Shown here: in pieces, positions 16,961 through 26,270 of the stretch
Layout: each line of letters begins with the position of its first letter
How positions within the stretch are numbered: the stretch's first letter is position 1
Origin: Eubacterium sp.
Lineage (GTDB): Bacteria; Bacillota; Clostridia; Acetivibrionales; DSM-1351
Direction of reading: 5' to 3'
Assembly (NCBI GenBank): GCA_029266335.1
Contig: JAQSXC010000006.1
Location: 1-64,000, forward strand
DNA: 64,000 nucleotides
Translations under genes and position numbers: made by a program
Notes under the pieces: generated by a model
The model's database searches: none
Seen by the model: only the letters and a program-made list of their open reading frames with translations
What the model was told of the DNA's origin: nothing

Positions 16961-17374
16961 TTATTTTATTCTTCCTATTGATAAATTCACTTTATAGTTT
17001 CCAAACTGCAGTATGCCATCCAATAACTCCTCCAGCTGCATATGGCTTTCCACTGCTACTTTAAGGTAATAGCAGCCCTCTCCGCTGATACGGTATGCCT
17101 CTGTAATAAGAATATTATCTCTTACAAATTTGTGCAGAAGTGCGTGATTGTTGGTCTTCATAAAAACCGTTACAAAAGCGGTCAGCTCCTGTCCCAGTTT
17201 GGCCAGATTTGTCTTTATTGTATAACCCTCGATAATACCCATTTTTTCAAGTCTTGCTATCCTGTTTCTGACTGCCTGACCCGTCAGATGAACTGCATTT
17301 CCTATCTCCTGCAACTGAATTCTTGAATTATCCTGTAATAACTTTATAATCTCTATATCTGTCTGATCCAGCAT
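16961..17374 (-). CDS. Lrp/AsnC-family transcriptional regulator
   Basis: A 137-residue protein. The N-terminal helix-turn-helix reads DIEIIKLLQDNSRIQLQEIG and TGQAVRNRIARLEKMGIIEGY (about 6-50). The C-terminal RAM ligand-binding domain covers about 60-135 (ITEAYRISGEGCYYLKVAV). Members sense amino acids and regulate amino acid transport or metabolism. It is divergent from the metallo-hydrolase gene at 17535 and lies just upstream of the metG promoter; neither is proven to be its target. Confidence 0.9.
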   Translation of the reverse strand: MLDQTDIEIIKLLQDNSRIQLQEIGNAVHLTGQAVRNRIARLEKMGIIEGYTIKTNLAKLGQELTAFVTVFMKTNNHALLHKFVRDNILITEAYRISGEGCYYLKVAVESHMQLEELLDGILQFGNYKVNLSIGRIK

Positions 17375-17534
17375 AAGCCATTAACCTTTCAAAATAATAT
17401 ACAAAAGCCTTTAACTGTTGAGTTTCACAATTATTTCAGACTCAAATCTTGAACCTGTAAAGTTCTTTATGAGCTATAATTTAAATAATTTAATTATTGT
17501 GTTTAGTATATCACATAGAAAAGAGGAAACATAC

Positions 17535-18293
17535 ATGAATCTGCAGCTTATACGCCATGCAACGCTTTTGCTCAGTATAAATAAGAAAACTATTCTGATA
17601 GATCCAATGCTCTCACCCAAAGGGGCTTTAGAGCCGGTGAAGAATGTTGCAAATCAAAGCCGGAATCCTCTGGTAGATCTTCCGGTTTCAGCAGAGGATT
17701 TGCTGACCTGTGACGCCGTACTTATTACACACACTCACAGGGATCACTTTGATGATGCGGCTGCCTGTTTCTTACCTAAAAACAAGCTGATATTTTGTCA
17801 GCCTAAAGATGTGGAAAAGATAAATAAGTCAGGTTTTATAAATGTTGTGCCGGTAAAACGGCATCTGAACTGGGAAGGTATAAGCATTGCCAGAACTCCC
17901 GCCCGACATGGCCACGGTGCCACTGCTCTGGGGCTTGCCCCTGTGTCGGGCTATGTATTATGCGGTCCGGCCGAGCCAACTGTATATATTACCGGCGACA
18001 GCATATTCTATTGTGAGACAAAAAAGGCGCTGGACAAATACAAGCCCAACATAGTAATCTGTAACGCCGGGCAAGCAGCTTTCTCCGCCGGCAGGCCAAT
18101 AACCATGGGAATAGAAGATATTCAAAAAATTCTCAGCTGTTCCCCGGGTTCAGATATAGTTGCCGTTCATATGGAGGCATGGAACCACTGTGTTCTTACA
18201 AGAAACCATCTAAAAAAGTATGTCGATGAAAACAACCTGCAAAGTAAAGTGCATGTTCCGGAGGATGGAGAGGAAATACAGTTTGTAAAATAA
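17535..18293 (+). CDS. MBL-fold metal-dependent hydrolase (UlaG-like)
   Basis: A 252-residue metallo-beta-lactamase-fold protein. The metal motif HxHxDH is THTHRDHFDD (about 72-81). Further ligands are likely in ARHGHG (about 124) and YITGDSIFY (about 157). The N-terminus MNLQLIRHATLLLSI is typical of UlaG/YtnP-like enzymes. Function unassigned; substrates in the family include lactones and phosphodiesters. I chose ATG 17535 for its GAGG site; the frame is open upstream to 17418 but that stretch has no site and is promoter-like. Confidence 0.85.
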   Translation: MNLQLIRHATLLLSINKKTILIDPMLSPKGALEPVKNVANQSRNPLVDLPVSAEDLLTCDAVLITHTHRDHFDDAAACFLPKNKLIFCQPKDVEKINKSGFINVVPVKRHLNWEGISIARTPARHGHGATALGLAPVSGYVLCGPAEPTVYITGDSIFYCETKKALDKYKPNIVICNAGQAAFSAGRPITMGIEDIQKILSCSPGSDIVAVHMEAWNHCVLTRNHLKKYVDENNLQSKVHVPEDGEEIQFVK

Positions 18294-18764
18294 CACCAAT
18301 TAATATACATTAACCTCCTGCACTCTGGTTCATCCAAAAAGAGAATCTCGGAATCTCTAATTTTAACTTTCCCCTTAAAATCTTCAGGCTTTAATTACGT
18401 TTGTATTTTCTTTGCTATGAAGAACCGTACCCACCGAAAAAGAATACCCATCTGCAAAGGATACTTGATTCATCGACTAAATGAATAGAATTGATATGAG
18501 AATTTGAAACCGCCACTACAACCGGCATATTCAATAACATAATAATTAATGTGCTGAACTTGATCCTTCTGAGATCAAAGACCTTTGCCCGGACTCAGTG
18601 GACCGACAGTCGGTCTAATTAATTACTATAATACTACTAAAATTTAGTAATTATTAAACTCAAATATTAAGAACATACAAACACTACAACAATTAATTGT
18701 TAGAATCGTGTATAATTAAGTTCTAATTGAATAAAAATTTAAAGATGAATGGAAGGTAGAATTA
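18294..18764. other. Intergenic region with one perfect palindrome
   Basis: No open frame of substance. GACCGACAGTCGGTC (18601-18615) is a perfect 15-bp dyad with a one-base centre, the kind of site bound by TetR-type dimers. The sequence between it and the next gene at 18765 is AT-rich and probably holds that gene's promoter. Confidence 0.45.
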
Positions 18765-19349
18765 ATGAGTATTCAACAAAAATTTTTAGAAGCAATACCC
18801 CTACTAATTGTTATTGCCTTGTTAATCTTTGCACTTATATTTTGCATCTTTATGGTTGTTAGAATATTCCAACTCAGGAATCAGGCAAAATTTGACTTAC
18901 AAAGAAGGATGATAGAATCCGGAGCATATTTTAATGCAGTGTTTAATCATGCGATAGGACTTCCAGTTTCTGAAGGTACTTTATGCAAATTATTTTTATG
19001 CCCTGATAAAGTTGAAATTGAATGCTGTGGAAATAAATTTAATTTAGATAAGTCAAAAATTACTGATGTATGTATAAAAACGGATATTGAAATTCAGACT
19101 CAATATGTATCAAGTATTGGAGATGCTGTTGCCGGTGCTGCAATGTTCGGTACTTTAGGGGCCATAGTTGGCGGGAGGGCAAAAGAAAAAGAACTTAAAA
19201 CTGTTAATACATATCTTATATTTACTTATATAAAGGATACAGGTATTAATTATATCAGCTTTGATGTTACACATGCATTTTTTCAAGCTCAAAAATTTGT
19301 TGATGATTTTAAGATACTCAATAAAGAATTAAATTCTGTAGACCTATAA
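18765..19349 (+). CDS. Membrane-anchored protein with glycine-zipper segment, unknown function
   Basis: A 194-residue protein. One transmembrane helix (about 11-32, IPLLIVIALLIFALIFCIFMV) is followed by a basic segment, then a soluble domain. A glycine-zipper-like stretch (GDAVAGAAMFGTLGAIVGG, about 124-142) could insert in or pack against membranes. GGAAGG precedes the ATG. The gene stands alone, followed by a strong terminator shared with rpsI. No family is recognised. Confidence 0.65.
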   Translation: MSIQQKFLEAIPLLIVIALLIFALIFCIFMVVRIFQLRNQAKFDLQRRMIESGAYFNAVFNHAIGLPVSEGTLCKLFLCPDKVEIECCGNKFNLDKSKITDVCIKTDIEIQTQYVSSIGDAVAGAAMFGTLGAIVGGRAKEKELKTVNTYLIFTYIKDTGINYISFDVTHAFFQAQKFVDDFKILNKELNSVDL

Positions 19350-19402
19350 AAGGATTTAGAAAGCTCGAATTTTTAGGCTTTTTTAATAAGGTTGTAAAAT
19401 TG

Positions 19403-19440
19403 AAAAACCCCAAAACCATTGGATTTTGGGGTTTATTTTT
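19403..19440. terminator. Bidirectional terminator between the 18765 gene and rpsI
   Basis: AACCCCAAAA and TTTTGGGGTT form a 10-bp stem with an 8-nt loop, flanked by A-rich and T-rich tracts on both sides. It ends the leftward rplM-rpsI transcript and the rightward gene. Confidence 0.88.
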
Positions 19441-19450
19441 ATTAATAATA

Positions 19451-19843
19451 TTATCTCTTTGAGAACTGTGGAGCTCTTCTTGCCTTCTTGAGACCGTATT
19501 TCTTTCTTTCCTTCATTCTTGGGTCTCTTGTCAGGAAGCCTGCCTTCTTAAGAGCAGGTCTGAGTTCTTCGTCAGCCTTTAAGAGAGCTCTTGATATACC
19601 GTGTCTGATTGCACCAGCTTGACCAGTGAAACCTCCGCCGATAACTTTGCATATAACATCAAACTTTGATAATGTATCAGTGAGGGTTAATGGTTGTTTA
19701 ACTATAACCTTCAAAGTATCCAATCCAAAGTAATCATCCAATGATCTTTCATTTATAAGAATCTTTCCTTCTCCAGGAACAAGTCTTACTCTTGCTACTG
19801 ATTTCTTTCTACGTCCTGTACCATAGTAGTATACTTTAGCCAT
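19451..19843 (-). CDS. rpsI: Ribosomal protein S9
   Basis: A 30S head protein of 130 residues. The N-terminus [16 protein letters not shown] and C-terminus [17 protein letters not shown] are diagnostic; the basic C-terminal tail reaches the P-site tRNA. It follows rplM by 18 nt in the universal L13-S9 operon and ends at a strong terminator. Confidence 0.98.
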   Translation of the reverse strand: MAKVYYYGTGRRKKSVARVRLVPGEGKILINERSLDDYFGLDTLKVIVKQPLTLTDTLSKFDVICKVIGGGFTGQAGAIRHGISRALLKADEELRPALKKAGFLTRDPRMKERKKYGLKKARRAPQFSKR

Positions 19844-19861
19844 TATTTTGTCCTCCCTCCA

Positions 19862-20296
19862 TTAAATGTTTAAATCAAGTACTTCAGGTTTCTGAGCCTG
19901 ATGGTTGTGTTCAGTTCCAGCATAAACTTTGAGCTTTCTGAACATTTGTCTTCCAAGACTGTTCTTAGGAAGCATTCCCTTAATAGCTATCTCAATAGCT
20001 CTTTCAGGGTGTTTTTCCATCAAGTGCTTGTACTTGACTTCCTTCAATCCGCCTGGATGAAGAGAGTGAGTTCTGTAAAGCTTCTGATCAAGTTTTTTAC
20101 CTGTCAAAACAACTTTTTCTGCATTCAGTACTATTACATGATCGCCAGTATCAACGTGTGGTGTAAATATTGGCTTATTTTTTCCTCTCAGAATAGCAGC
20201 AACTTCACTTGCCAATCTTCCAAGCGGCTTACCTTCAGCATCAATAATGTACCATTTTCTTTCAATCTGTTCCGCTTTTGCCATGAAAGTTTTCAT
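19862..20296 (-). CDS. rplM: Ribosomal protein L13
   Basis: An early-assembling 50S protein of 144 residues, with [28 protein letters not shown] and [18 protein letters not shown] lies 11 nt before ATG 20296. It is first in the L13-S9 operon, behind a dedicated promoter and a structured leader. In related clostridia truA commonly precedes it directly; here truA is 11.6 kb away. Confidence 0.98.
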   Translation of the reverse strand: MKTFMAKAEQIERKWYIIDAEGKPLGRLASEVAAILRGKNKPIFTPHVDTGDHVIVLNAEKVVLTGKKLDQKLYRTHSLHPGGLKEVKYKHLMEKHPERAIEIAIKGMLPKNSLGRQMFRKLKVYAGTEHNHQAQKPEVLDLNI

Positions 20297-20325
20297 TTCT
20301 TAATACTACCTCCTTAAAAATCTAT

Positions 20326-20400
20326 AAACTGTCTATGTCAAACAGTGTTCACCGTATATGTGACGGTTTCAGTTGTAACCGTATCAGTCTTCGAAAAATA
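20326..20400 (-). promoter_or_regulatory. Structured rplM leader, possibly an L13 autoregulatory element
   Basis: The minus-strand leader has two hairpins: ACGGTT/AACCGT (20363-20382) and ACTGT/ACAGT (20328-20346). They are joined by GGTGAACACT and end just before the rplM ribosome binding site. Firmicute rplM genes are known to have an L13-binding leader; identity here is inferred from position only. Confidence 0.35.
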
Positions 20401-20457
20401 TATAATTTCTAGTAAAAATTACTTATTATACATATTGCAGACCTCGGACACTAGAAC

Positions 20458-20486
20458 ATTTTAATATACCCATTTAACTATGTCAA
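20458..20486 (-). promoter_or_regulatory. Sigma-A promoter of rplM-rpsI
   Basis: TTGACA (20481-20486) and TAAAAT (20458-20463) on the minus strand have a 17-bp spacer. Confidence 0.75.
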
Positions 20487-20510
20487 GTATAAATTCCCGA
20501 GAATTTAATT

Positions 20511-20566
20511 TACCTCTCATTATCTCTCGATTTTTCTCGATATATCTCCATATCTCTCATATAATC
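20511..20566. repeat. Short tandem CTC-type repeats upstream of the rplM promoter
   Basis: The plus strand shows five or six irregular copies of TATCTCTC/TTTCTCGAT between the kinase gene and the rplM promoter, read as GAGAGATA on the other strand. The units are close but not exact. Confidence 0.45.
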
Positions 20567-20584
20567 GTTTTTCATTTCACTTTT

Positions 20585-21961
20585 TTATTTTAAAGTAAAG
20601 CCTATCTCGCAACCTTGATTATGGCGGCTTTTGCAATAAATTTCTCCTTCATGCACATCGATTATATATTTGCAGATGGAAAGACCCAGGCCTGAGCCGG
20701 GTATACTTGAGCTTCTGGATTTTTCAGCTCTGTAAAACTTATCAAAAACATGGGGAATATCGTCCGGGCTGATGCCTATACCGTTATCCTTAACCTTTAT
20801 TAATACGGATGTTCCTTCCCGTTCAGCTTCGATTACAATTATACCCTTTTTTTCTCCAATATATTTAATACTGTTTTCCACTATATTATATAAGACCTCT
20901 GTGATACGTCTTGTATCAATGTTTACAATCATATCGGGAGTTTTAATATCATGGGAAAATTGCATGCCGCTCTGCTTGACAAACAGCTCCAGCTCATTAA
21001 TTACACCCTTAAAGTATTCAAGAAAATAAATCTCTTGGCGGTTGATCTCCAGTTGATTCAATTGAGCATTTGAGAAAACCAGCAATTCATTTATCATATC
21101 TGTTAACAGATTTGTCTTGTTAATTATAATATTTACATATTCCTCCTGCAGCTTGGGCGTCCTTGCAAGGCCGTCACGGATTCCCTCGCTATAGGCCTTT
21201 ATTGTAGAAATAGGTGTTTTAAGGTCATGGGATATGCAGGATATCAGCTCCTGCTGAGACTTTTTCAATTCCTCTTCACGAAGCTGTTTCTGTTTCAGTT
21301 CATCTCTCATTAATTCAAAGGAATAGGTCAGTTCACCAACCTCATTATCACCTATTGTGCTGCTGTAGGTTCTCACTACCTCCAGGTCGTAATTTCCGGC
21401 TATTATTCCTTTTGCTGAACCCGATATTTCTTTCAAAGGTTTTATAATACGGGTATTACAGTAAATAGTTCTTAGTGTAAGAATTATTATACAGAGCAGT
21501 ATACCTGCTATTAAGGGTAAAAAAGCCTTGAAGGCTCTGCTTAAGGACGTGTCCTTTACAACATCGGCTTCAGGCACTAAAAAAACTGCAAAACCAATAG
21601 TTTTCCCATCCTTTTGAATTACAAAGTTCTCCTTAAGATCGCTTTTATTGCCGTATCTAAAGCTTTTGTCAGTCTGAAGCATTTCCTGAACATTGACTAT
21701 TTCTCCCGGTTTAGCAGCAAAGGGTGCTTCACTGTATTTAACTTTTCCATCCAGTCCGAAAACTATATAAACATACTTTCCCTTACTGTAGACACCTTTA
21801 TCTATATTTTTTTTCTGCTCAGAAACCAGCATACGGATATCATTATCATATATTTTATTATCTGTTTCAACATACAGATAGATACTTGAAAGTAAAGAAA
21901 CTAAAAGCAGGACTGCCATCAACAAAGCTGTTACAATATTTACTTTATATATTCTGTTCAC
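20585..21961 (-). CDS. Sensor histidine kinase
   Basis: A 458-residue membrane kinase. There are two transmembrane helices (about 9-30 and 146-164) around an extracytoplasmic sensor of about 115 residues. A HAMP linker follows (about 165-225), then HisKA with the phosphoacceptor His245 in CISHDLKTPIS, and HATPase with N, G1 and G2 boxes (NIVENSIKYIG, DNGIGIS, GSGLGLSI). It is the last gene of the permease-ATPase-regulator-kinase operon and presumably phosphorylates the response regulator encoded upstream. The large outer domain differs from the tiny loop of BceS-type kinases. Confidence 0.93.
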   Translation of the reverse strand: MNRIYKVNIVTALLMAVLLLVSLLSSIYLYVETDNKIYDNDIRMLVSEQKKNIDKGVYSKGKYVYIVFGLDGKVKYSEAPFAAKPGEIVNVQEMLQTDKSFRYGNKSDLKENFVIQKDGKTIGFAVFLVPEADVVKDTSLSRAFKAFLPLIAGILLCIIILTLRTIYCNTRIIKPLKEISGSAKGIIAGNYDLEVVRTYSSTIGDNEVGELTYSFELMRDELKQKQLREEELKKSQQELISCISHDLKTPISTIKAYSEGIRDGLARTPKLQEEYVNIIINKTNLLTDMINELLVFSNAQLNQLEINRQEIYFLEYFKGVINELELFVKQSGMQFSHDIKTPDMIVNIDTRRITEVLYNIVENSIKYIGEKKGIIVIEAEREGTSVLIKVKDNGIGISPDDIPHVFDKFYRAEKSRSSSIPGSGLGLSICKYIIDVHEGEIYCKSRHNQGCEIGFTLK

Positions 21962-22049
21962 CGGGCAGCCTCCTACAGATAAGAGTTAAGCTTTTATTCT
22001 GAAGTTCATAATAATAAACACAATAAATAAAAAATAAGAAATATGGCAT

Positions 22050-22721
22050 TCAGCCGGCAGAAAACTTGTAACCTGCTCCCCAGACAGTCTTTATGTAATC
22101 CAGGTTGAATTTGTTCAGCTTTTCACGGATTCTGTTTATGTATACTGTTACACTATTGTCGTCGCAAACACCTTCATATATCTGTTCTTTTGAAAACACC
22201 TGGTTTGGGTTTCTGGCAAAGAAGAACAATATTTCGAATTCCTTCGTAGTGAGAGTTAAGCTTTGTCCGTCAACGTCTGCTGTATAGGCTGCTTTGTTAA
22301 GAGAGAGTTTTCCCGTGCTGATTTCTTCCCTGTTCATACCCGAATTATCCATGGACTTCTCATATCTTCTGAGCTGCGCTTTTACCCTTGCAATCAACTC
22401 CAACGGACTGAAAGGTTTTGTTACATAATCATCGGCACCTATTCCCAAGGCAATAACCTTATCCATCTCTCCGCTTTTTGCAGATATCATTATAACAGGT
22501 ATATCAGAGCTTTCTCGAACCTCTTTGCAAACCTTTATTCCATCAACTTTAGGCAGCATTATGTCCAGGAGCATAAGGTCGGGTTTATTTTCATAAAATG
22601 CGCTTAAACCTTCTTTTCCGTCTTTTGCTACTATAGGGGTAAAGCCTTCCACCTCCAAATATGCGCCAAGAATGTCTGCCAGCTCTCTTTCGTCCTCAAC
22701 TATCAGAATTTTTTGTCCCAT
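22050..22721 (-). CDS. OmpR/PhoB-family response regulator
   Basis: A 223-residue regulator. The receiver domain spans 1-120, with Asp53 (LLDIMLP) as phosphoacceptor and Lys of YVTKPFSPLEL near 103. The C-terminal winged helix covers about 130-220 (LTTKEFEILFFFARNPNQVFSKEQIYE, INRIREKL, VWGAGYKF). ATG 22721 follows GGAG by 5 nt; the frame is open further upstream but without a site. It lies between the ABC ATPase and kinase genes and probably controls this operon. Confidence 0.94.
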   Translation of the reverse strand: MGQKILIVEDERELADILGAYLEVEGFTPIVAKDGKEGLSAFYENKPDLMLLDIMLPKVDGIKVCKEVRESSDIPVIMISAKSGEMDKVIALGIGADDYVTKPFSPLELIARVKAQLRRYEKSMDNSGMNREEISTGKLSLNKAAYTADVDGQSLTLTTKEFEILFFFARNPNQVFSKEQIYEGVCDDNSVTVYINRIREKLNKFNLDYIKTVWGAGYKFSAG

Positions 22722-22812
22722 ATATACTCCGATCCCAAACCTGTTAACTATCCTAATCAATCCACTAAACATTCAATAAAATGATATCTTAAAAAGCGTG
22801 ATTCCACAAGTT

Positions 22813-23571
22813 CTACCAGCCCTTTTCCTTTAAAAACTTATACACTGTTTCTTCTCTTTCATTTGCTGCTTCCTTGTCATAATCCTCAAGTCTTAAGTCA
22901 CCATCTATTCTGCCGTCTTTAAGATAAATAATCCTGTTTCCTCTCAATGCAGCCTTAAGATCATGGGTAACCATTACCACCGACTGTTTCTCTCTGTTAA
23001 TGTCAGTAAAAATATCAAGGACATTTTGTCCCTGTGATGAGTTTAAAGCCCCGGTGGGTTCATCGGCAAAGAGAATTTTGGGCTCATTGATCAAGGCTCT
23101 GCATATAGCTGCTTTTTGTTTTTGACCTCCTGACATCTGATTAGGAAACTTTTTTCTATGTGCCGACAAATCCATCCTTTCAAGCAGCTCTTCTATCTTG
23201 CTTTCAATTTTTCTGCGTTCCTTGTTTGTCTTGTAGGTAGGGCTAAGGATATTTTCATAAACGTTAAGGTTTGGAATCAGGTTGATACCCTGAAATACAA
23301 ATCCCAGTTTATTTTTCCGGAGTCCGGCTATATCCTTTTCCTTAAGTCTTGTTATATCCTCTCCTTCAAAATACACCTTTCCGGTTATCACATTATCCAT
23401 TCCGCTTAAGGTATACAAAAGAGTAGACTTTCCCGAGCCGGAGCTTCCCATGATAACGGTAAAATCTCCTTCAAATATGTCCAGGTCCAGGTTCTTTATA
23501 ACATTGTTAATCTCTCCGTCACTGATAAAACTCTTACATAATAATTCTGTCTTTACTATTATATTTTTCAT
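22813..23571 (-). CDS. ABC transporter ATP-binding protein (MacB/LolD/BceA type)
   Basis: A 252-residue ATPase, with Walker A GSSGSGKST, Q-loop GFVFQGINLIPNL, signature MSGGQKQK, Walker B ILFADEPTGALNS and H-loop VTHD. It belongs to the group that powers FtsX-type permeases for lipid or peptide handling rather than import. ATG 23571 is preferred because GGAGG is 5 nt upstream; the ATG at 23583 overlaps that site. It starts 25 nt after the permease stop. Confidence 0.93.
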   Translation of the reverse strand: MKNIIVKTELLCKSFISDGEINNVIKNLDLDIFEGDFTVIMGSSGSGKSTLLYTLSGMDNVITGKVYFEGEDITRLKEKDIAGLRKNKLGFVFQGINLIPNLNVYENILSPTYKTNKERRKIESKIEELLERMDLSAHRKKFPNQMSGGQKQKAAICRALINEPKILFADEPTGALNSSQGQNVLDIFTDINREKQSVVMVTHDLKAALRGNRIIYLKDGRIDGDLRLEDYDKEAANEREETVYKFLKEKGW

Positions 23572-23595
23572 ATTGACCTCCATATAATTTCATTT

Positions 23596-25911
23596 TTACT
23601 CCTGAACCAGATCCCTGACATTTACTTTTTTTAATGATCGTGAGGAAACCAGGGTACTTATTATGAATAAAGCAAGGATACCTAAATTGGATAAGGCTAT
23701 ATGCCATAGGTTATAACTGACTGGATATTCCAGAAATCCGAACATCCCAAGACATGCCCTCATGATGGCAGGATAGAATACCAAAATCATGGGTACAGAC
23801 AGTATTATTGATGCTGCGGCTACCATTCCCACATAATAAAGGTTTGATATTACCAGATGACTGTTTGTATAACCTATACATTTGTAAATTCCGTTAGTTT
23901 TTTCACTGTTGGCGTTTTTAAGCATAACAATGCAAAATATATTTATAGCCCCTACCAGAAGCACCAGCACCACAACCGGAGGAATAGCACTCTGTTGAGG
24001 TTTAACTATCATATCCATAATGCTGCTGAAAGCCTCGGTTCTTTTTATTACATTACCGTTTCCGCCTATTTCCTTCTTTATATCCTGCATGAAACTATCA
24101 ATATCCTTATTATTCTTAAGATAAATTGAATAGTTGTCGTATTTAAAAGCAACGCCATTCTCTTCAAACAAACTGCTGGTCACTCTGCAGCTTTCTCCCA
24201 TCTGGTAATAGGTTTGAAAAATACCGGTTATCAGCAAATCAACCCTTTTGTTTCCACCCAGATAAACCTCTATATAATCACCAACATCCTTATGAAGTTC
24301 ATTTGTTATTTTACTGGATATAGCAATCTCTGTTGGGGAAGAAGGGTTTCTTCCCCTCGTTACAGGAAGAATTGCTTTGGAATAGTCCTCATAAATAAAT
24401 GCATCCATACTGGTTGTTTTGACACCCTTGCTCCACTTCATGGTGATTCTGTTTCCCAATCGGCTTTTAAAATAATAATCAACTCTATTGTCCTTATTAA
24501 TAACCTCTTCAACATTCTTGAGTTTTGTGCTGTCTGAAACTCCCACCATAACGTCGCATTTGTCGACTCCAAGCCAGTAGTCATTGTTTTCTTTCATGGT
24601 TGCTGCAACATCCAGAGATATGACCGCGAAGTTAACACTGAATATGGTTATAATAGCAGTAATTACAATGCTGACAGCACCTTTTTTATTTCTCAAAAGT
24701 GTTCTGAGTGCTATTCCAAAAGCTGAAAACTGTATTTTTGAATTACCCTTATACTTCTTTTTCTTCCTGGTGCTTGATTCTGACATGCCGTTCAGAGTGT
24801 AAACAGGCTTTACTTTTCGTGTTTTACCTATTATCAGATAAATGATTCCTATTACCAGACCCACTGTTATGACATAACATGTAATCCCCGGCAGCAGTAT
24901 ATTATTGGCAGCTACCTGACCCATATTCCTGAATACCGAACTAAGTATCATGTTTGATATAAATATGGAGCTGCCTATTCCAATTAAACAGGCAAGGGTT
25001 ACTACAATAAAGTAAAAGACCGTATATATTCTTAATATATCGCCCGAGGTATAACCTATGGTTTTGTATACAGCAATGGTTTTAGCATCGGTAATCATGG
25101 CATTGCGTATCATAAAGTTGATTATAAGGCAGCTGACAAGCAGCATTATAACTCCTATAGCCAGAAAAACCGCTCCAATAACTTTTCCTGCCAGAAGACC
25201 ATTACTTATCCTATCCTCCAGAGTCTGCATCTCTCCATTCATTTCACCGGCATTTTGAACTCTGAATGCCTCTTCTATCTGACTGCCTGTAAATCCGTCT
25301 TTTGCGTAAAGTATAATATGAAGCTTATGGTTCAGAACTGATGGAAGATTTTTGATCAATATATCACTGTCAAAGGCTGTTGAAGTACTGTAAGGATCTG
25401 TGTATACTCCCTTTACAGTGTAAATAAGATTTTCATCGGGAAGTTTTATGCTGATCCTGTCTCCTGTGTATATGTCGTACTCGGTGCTTATGCAGGCAGG
25501 TAGAATACATTCGTCAGCCTTAAGTTTCTCGAATAATTCCTTATTTCCTTCTAAAAACCGTACTTTTGAATTTATTCCGGGGTTAAACTCGGCCAGCTTA
25601 AAAAAGCCCTCCAGTTTCTCACCCTGGTATGTAAGCTCTTCTGAAATATAATGAGATTTTTTATACTCTACTCTTTCAACCTGTTCAAGCTTTTTGAAAT
25701 GCTCTCCCAAAGCAATTACCTCAGCATCCTCATCAGCATAGGGAAAAATAATGGCTGATGGTGCTTCACACTCTTTTGCAAAATCCTCATAAGGTTTATC
25801 CAGCGAGATTAATATGCTTACTGAAGCATTCAGAAGCATTGTACACAGCAATATAATGAGGAAAATCAACAACGTTTGCAGCTTTTTGTGCCTGAAATTT
25901 TTTAAAATCAT
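23596..25911 (-). CDS. FtsX-family ABC transporter permease
   Basis: A 771-residue membrane protein with a duplicated FtsX architecture. There is an N-terminal helix (about 11-31), a large extracellular domain, and a group of three helices (about 245-360). A cytoplasmic linker rich in Lys follows (TRKKKKYKGNSK), then a helix (about 412-432), a second extracellular domain, and a final three-helix group ending SRSLKKVNVRDLVQE. Such permeases with a MacB-type ATPase and a two-component system usually respond to cell envelope antibiotics, peptides or lipids; the ligand here is unknown. It is first in a four-gene leftward operon. Confidence 0.9.
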   Translation of the reverse strand: MILKNFRHKKLQTLLIFLIILLCTMLLNASVSILISLDKPYEDFAKECEAPSAIIFPYADEDAEVIALGEHFKKLEQVERVEYKKSHYISEELTYQGEKLEGFFKLAEFNPGINSKVRFLEGNKELFEKLKADECILPACISTEYDIYTGDRISIKLPDENLIYTVKGVYTDPYSTSTAFDSDILIKNLPSVLNHKLHIILYAKDGFTGSQIEEAFRVQNAGEMNGEMQTLEDRISNGLLAGKVIGAVFLAIGVIMLLVSCLIINFMIRNAMITDAKTIAVYKTIGYTSGDILRIYTVFYFIVVTLACLIGIGSSIFISNMILSSVFRNMGQVAANNILLPGITCYVITVGLVIGIIYLIIGKTRKVKPVYTLNGMSESSTRKKKKYKGNSKIQFSAFGIALRTLLRNKKGAVSIVITAIITIFSVNFAVISLDVAATMKENNDYWLGVDKCDVMVGVSDSTKLKNVEEVINKDNRVDYYFKSRLGNRITMKWSKGVKTTSMDAFIYEDYSKAILPVTRGRNPSSPTEIAISSKITNELHKDVGDYIEVYLGGNKRVDLLITGIFQTYYQMGESCRVTSSLFEENGVAFKYDNYSIYLKNNKDIDSFMQDIKKEIGGNGNVIKRTEAFSSIMDMIVKPQQSAIPPVVVLVLLVGAINIFCIVMLKNANSEKTNGIYKCIGYTNSHLVISNLYYVGMVAAASIILSVPMILVFYPAIMRACLGMFGFLEYPVSYNLWHIALSNLGILALFIISTLVSSRSLKKVNVRDLVQE

Positions 25912-26145
25912 GTTTTTCCCTTTCTGAATAAAATCTGCCTATTTGCTATAACGCCCATTACTTCTATAAGCATAAAGGGTAAATATAAAATAAAAAGGTT
26001 GAAAATATTAATAATTATTAATAAGTAACTCAGCTTCTTAAAATTAGTACTGGAAAATATCAAACGGAAAAACAGCATTTAAACCTTTAAATACATTCAA
26101 CCCTCTTTTGGAATACTTTGTCAATTGAGTACTCCGGCATCATAA
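25912..26145. other. Divergent intergenic region
   Basis: AT-rich spacer between the leftward permease operon and the rightward isomerase operon. It must contain the permease promoter, but I see no strong match. No gene or repeat is evident. Confidence 0.4.
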
Positions 26146-26197
26146 TTGACAAAACAAGACAAAATGAGTATGTTATAATAAAGTGTGCACGGGCACA
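26146..26197 (+). promoter_or_regulatory. Promoter and LacI-type operator of the isomerase operon
   Basis: TTGACA (26146-26151) and TATGTT (26169-26174) have a 17-bp spacer; an overlapping TATAAT lies at 26174-26179. Just downstream, at the likely transcription start, is TGTGCACGGGCACA (26184-26197), a 14-bp dyad matching at 6 of 7 pairs with a central CG as in LacI/GalR operators. The operon's second gene encodes a LacI-family repressor. Confidence 0.65.
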
Positions 26198-26270
26198 GTC
26201 ATAACTGACCAGGCCGGTAATCCGAGCAATACTGAAGTAGTTCTTACTAAAATTAAAGGAGGATTTTTTG

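Noticed and set aside
17418-17534. Longer start for the MBL-fold protein
   Set aside because: The extension has no ribosome binding site and falls in the divergent promoter region.
20585-25911. Classical BceRS-BceAB bacitracin module
   Set aside because: The kinase has a sensor domain of about 115 residues outside the membrane, unlike BceS, and the permease has two large external domains, so only a general envelope-response role is supported.
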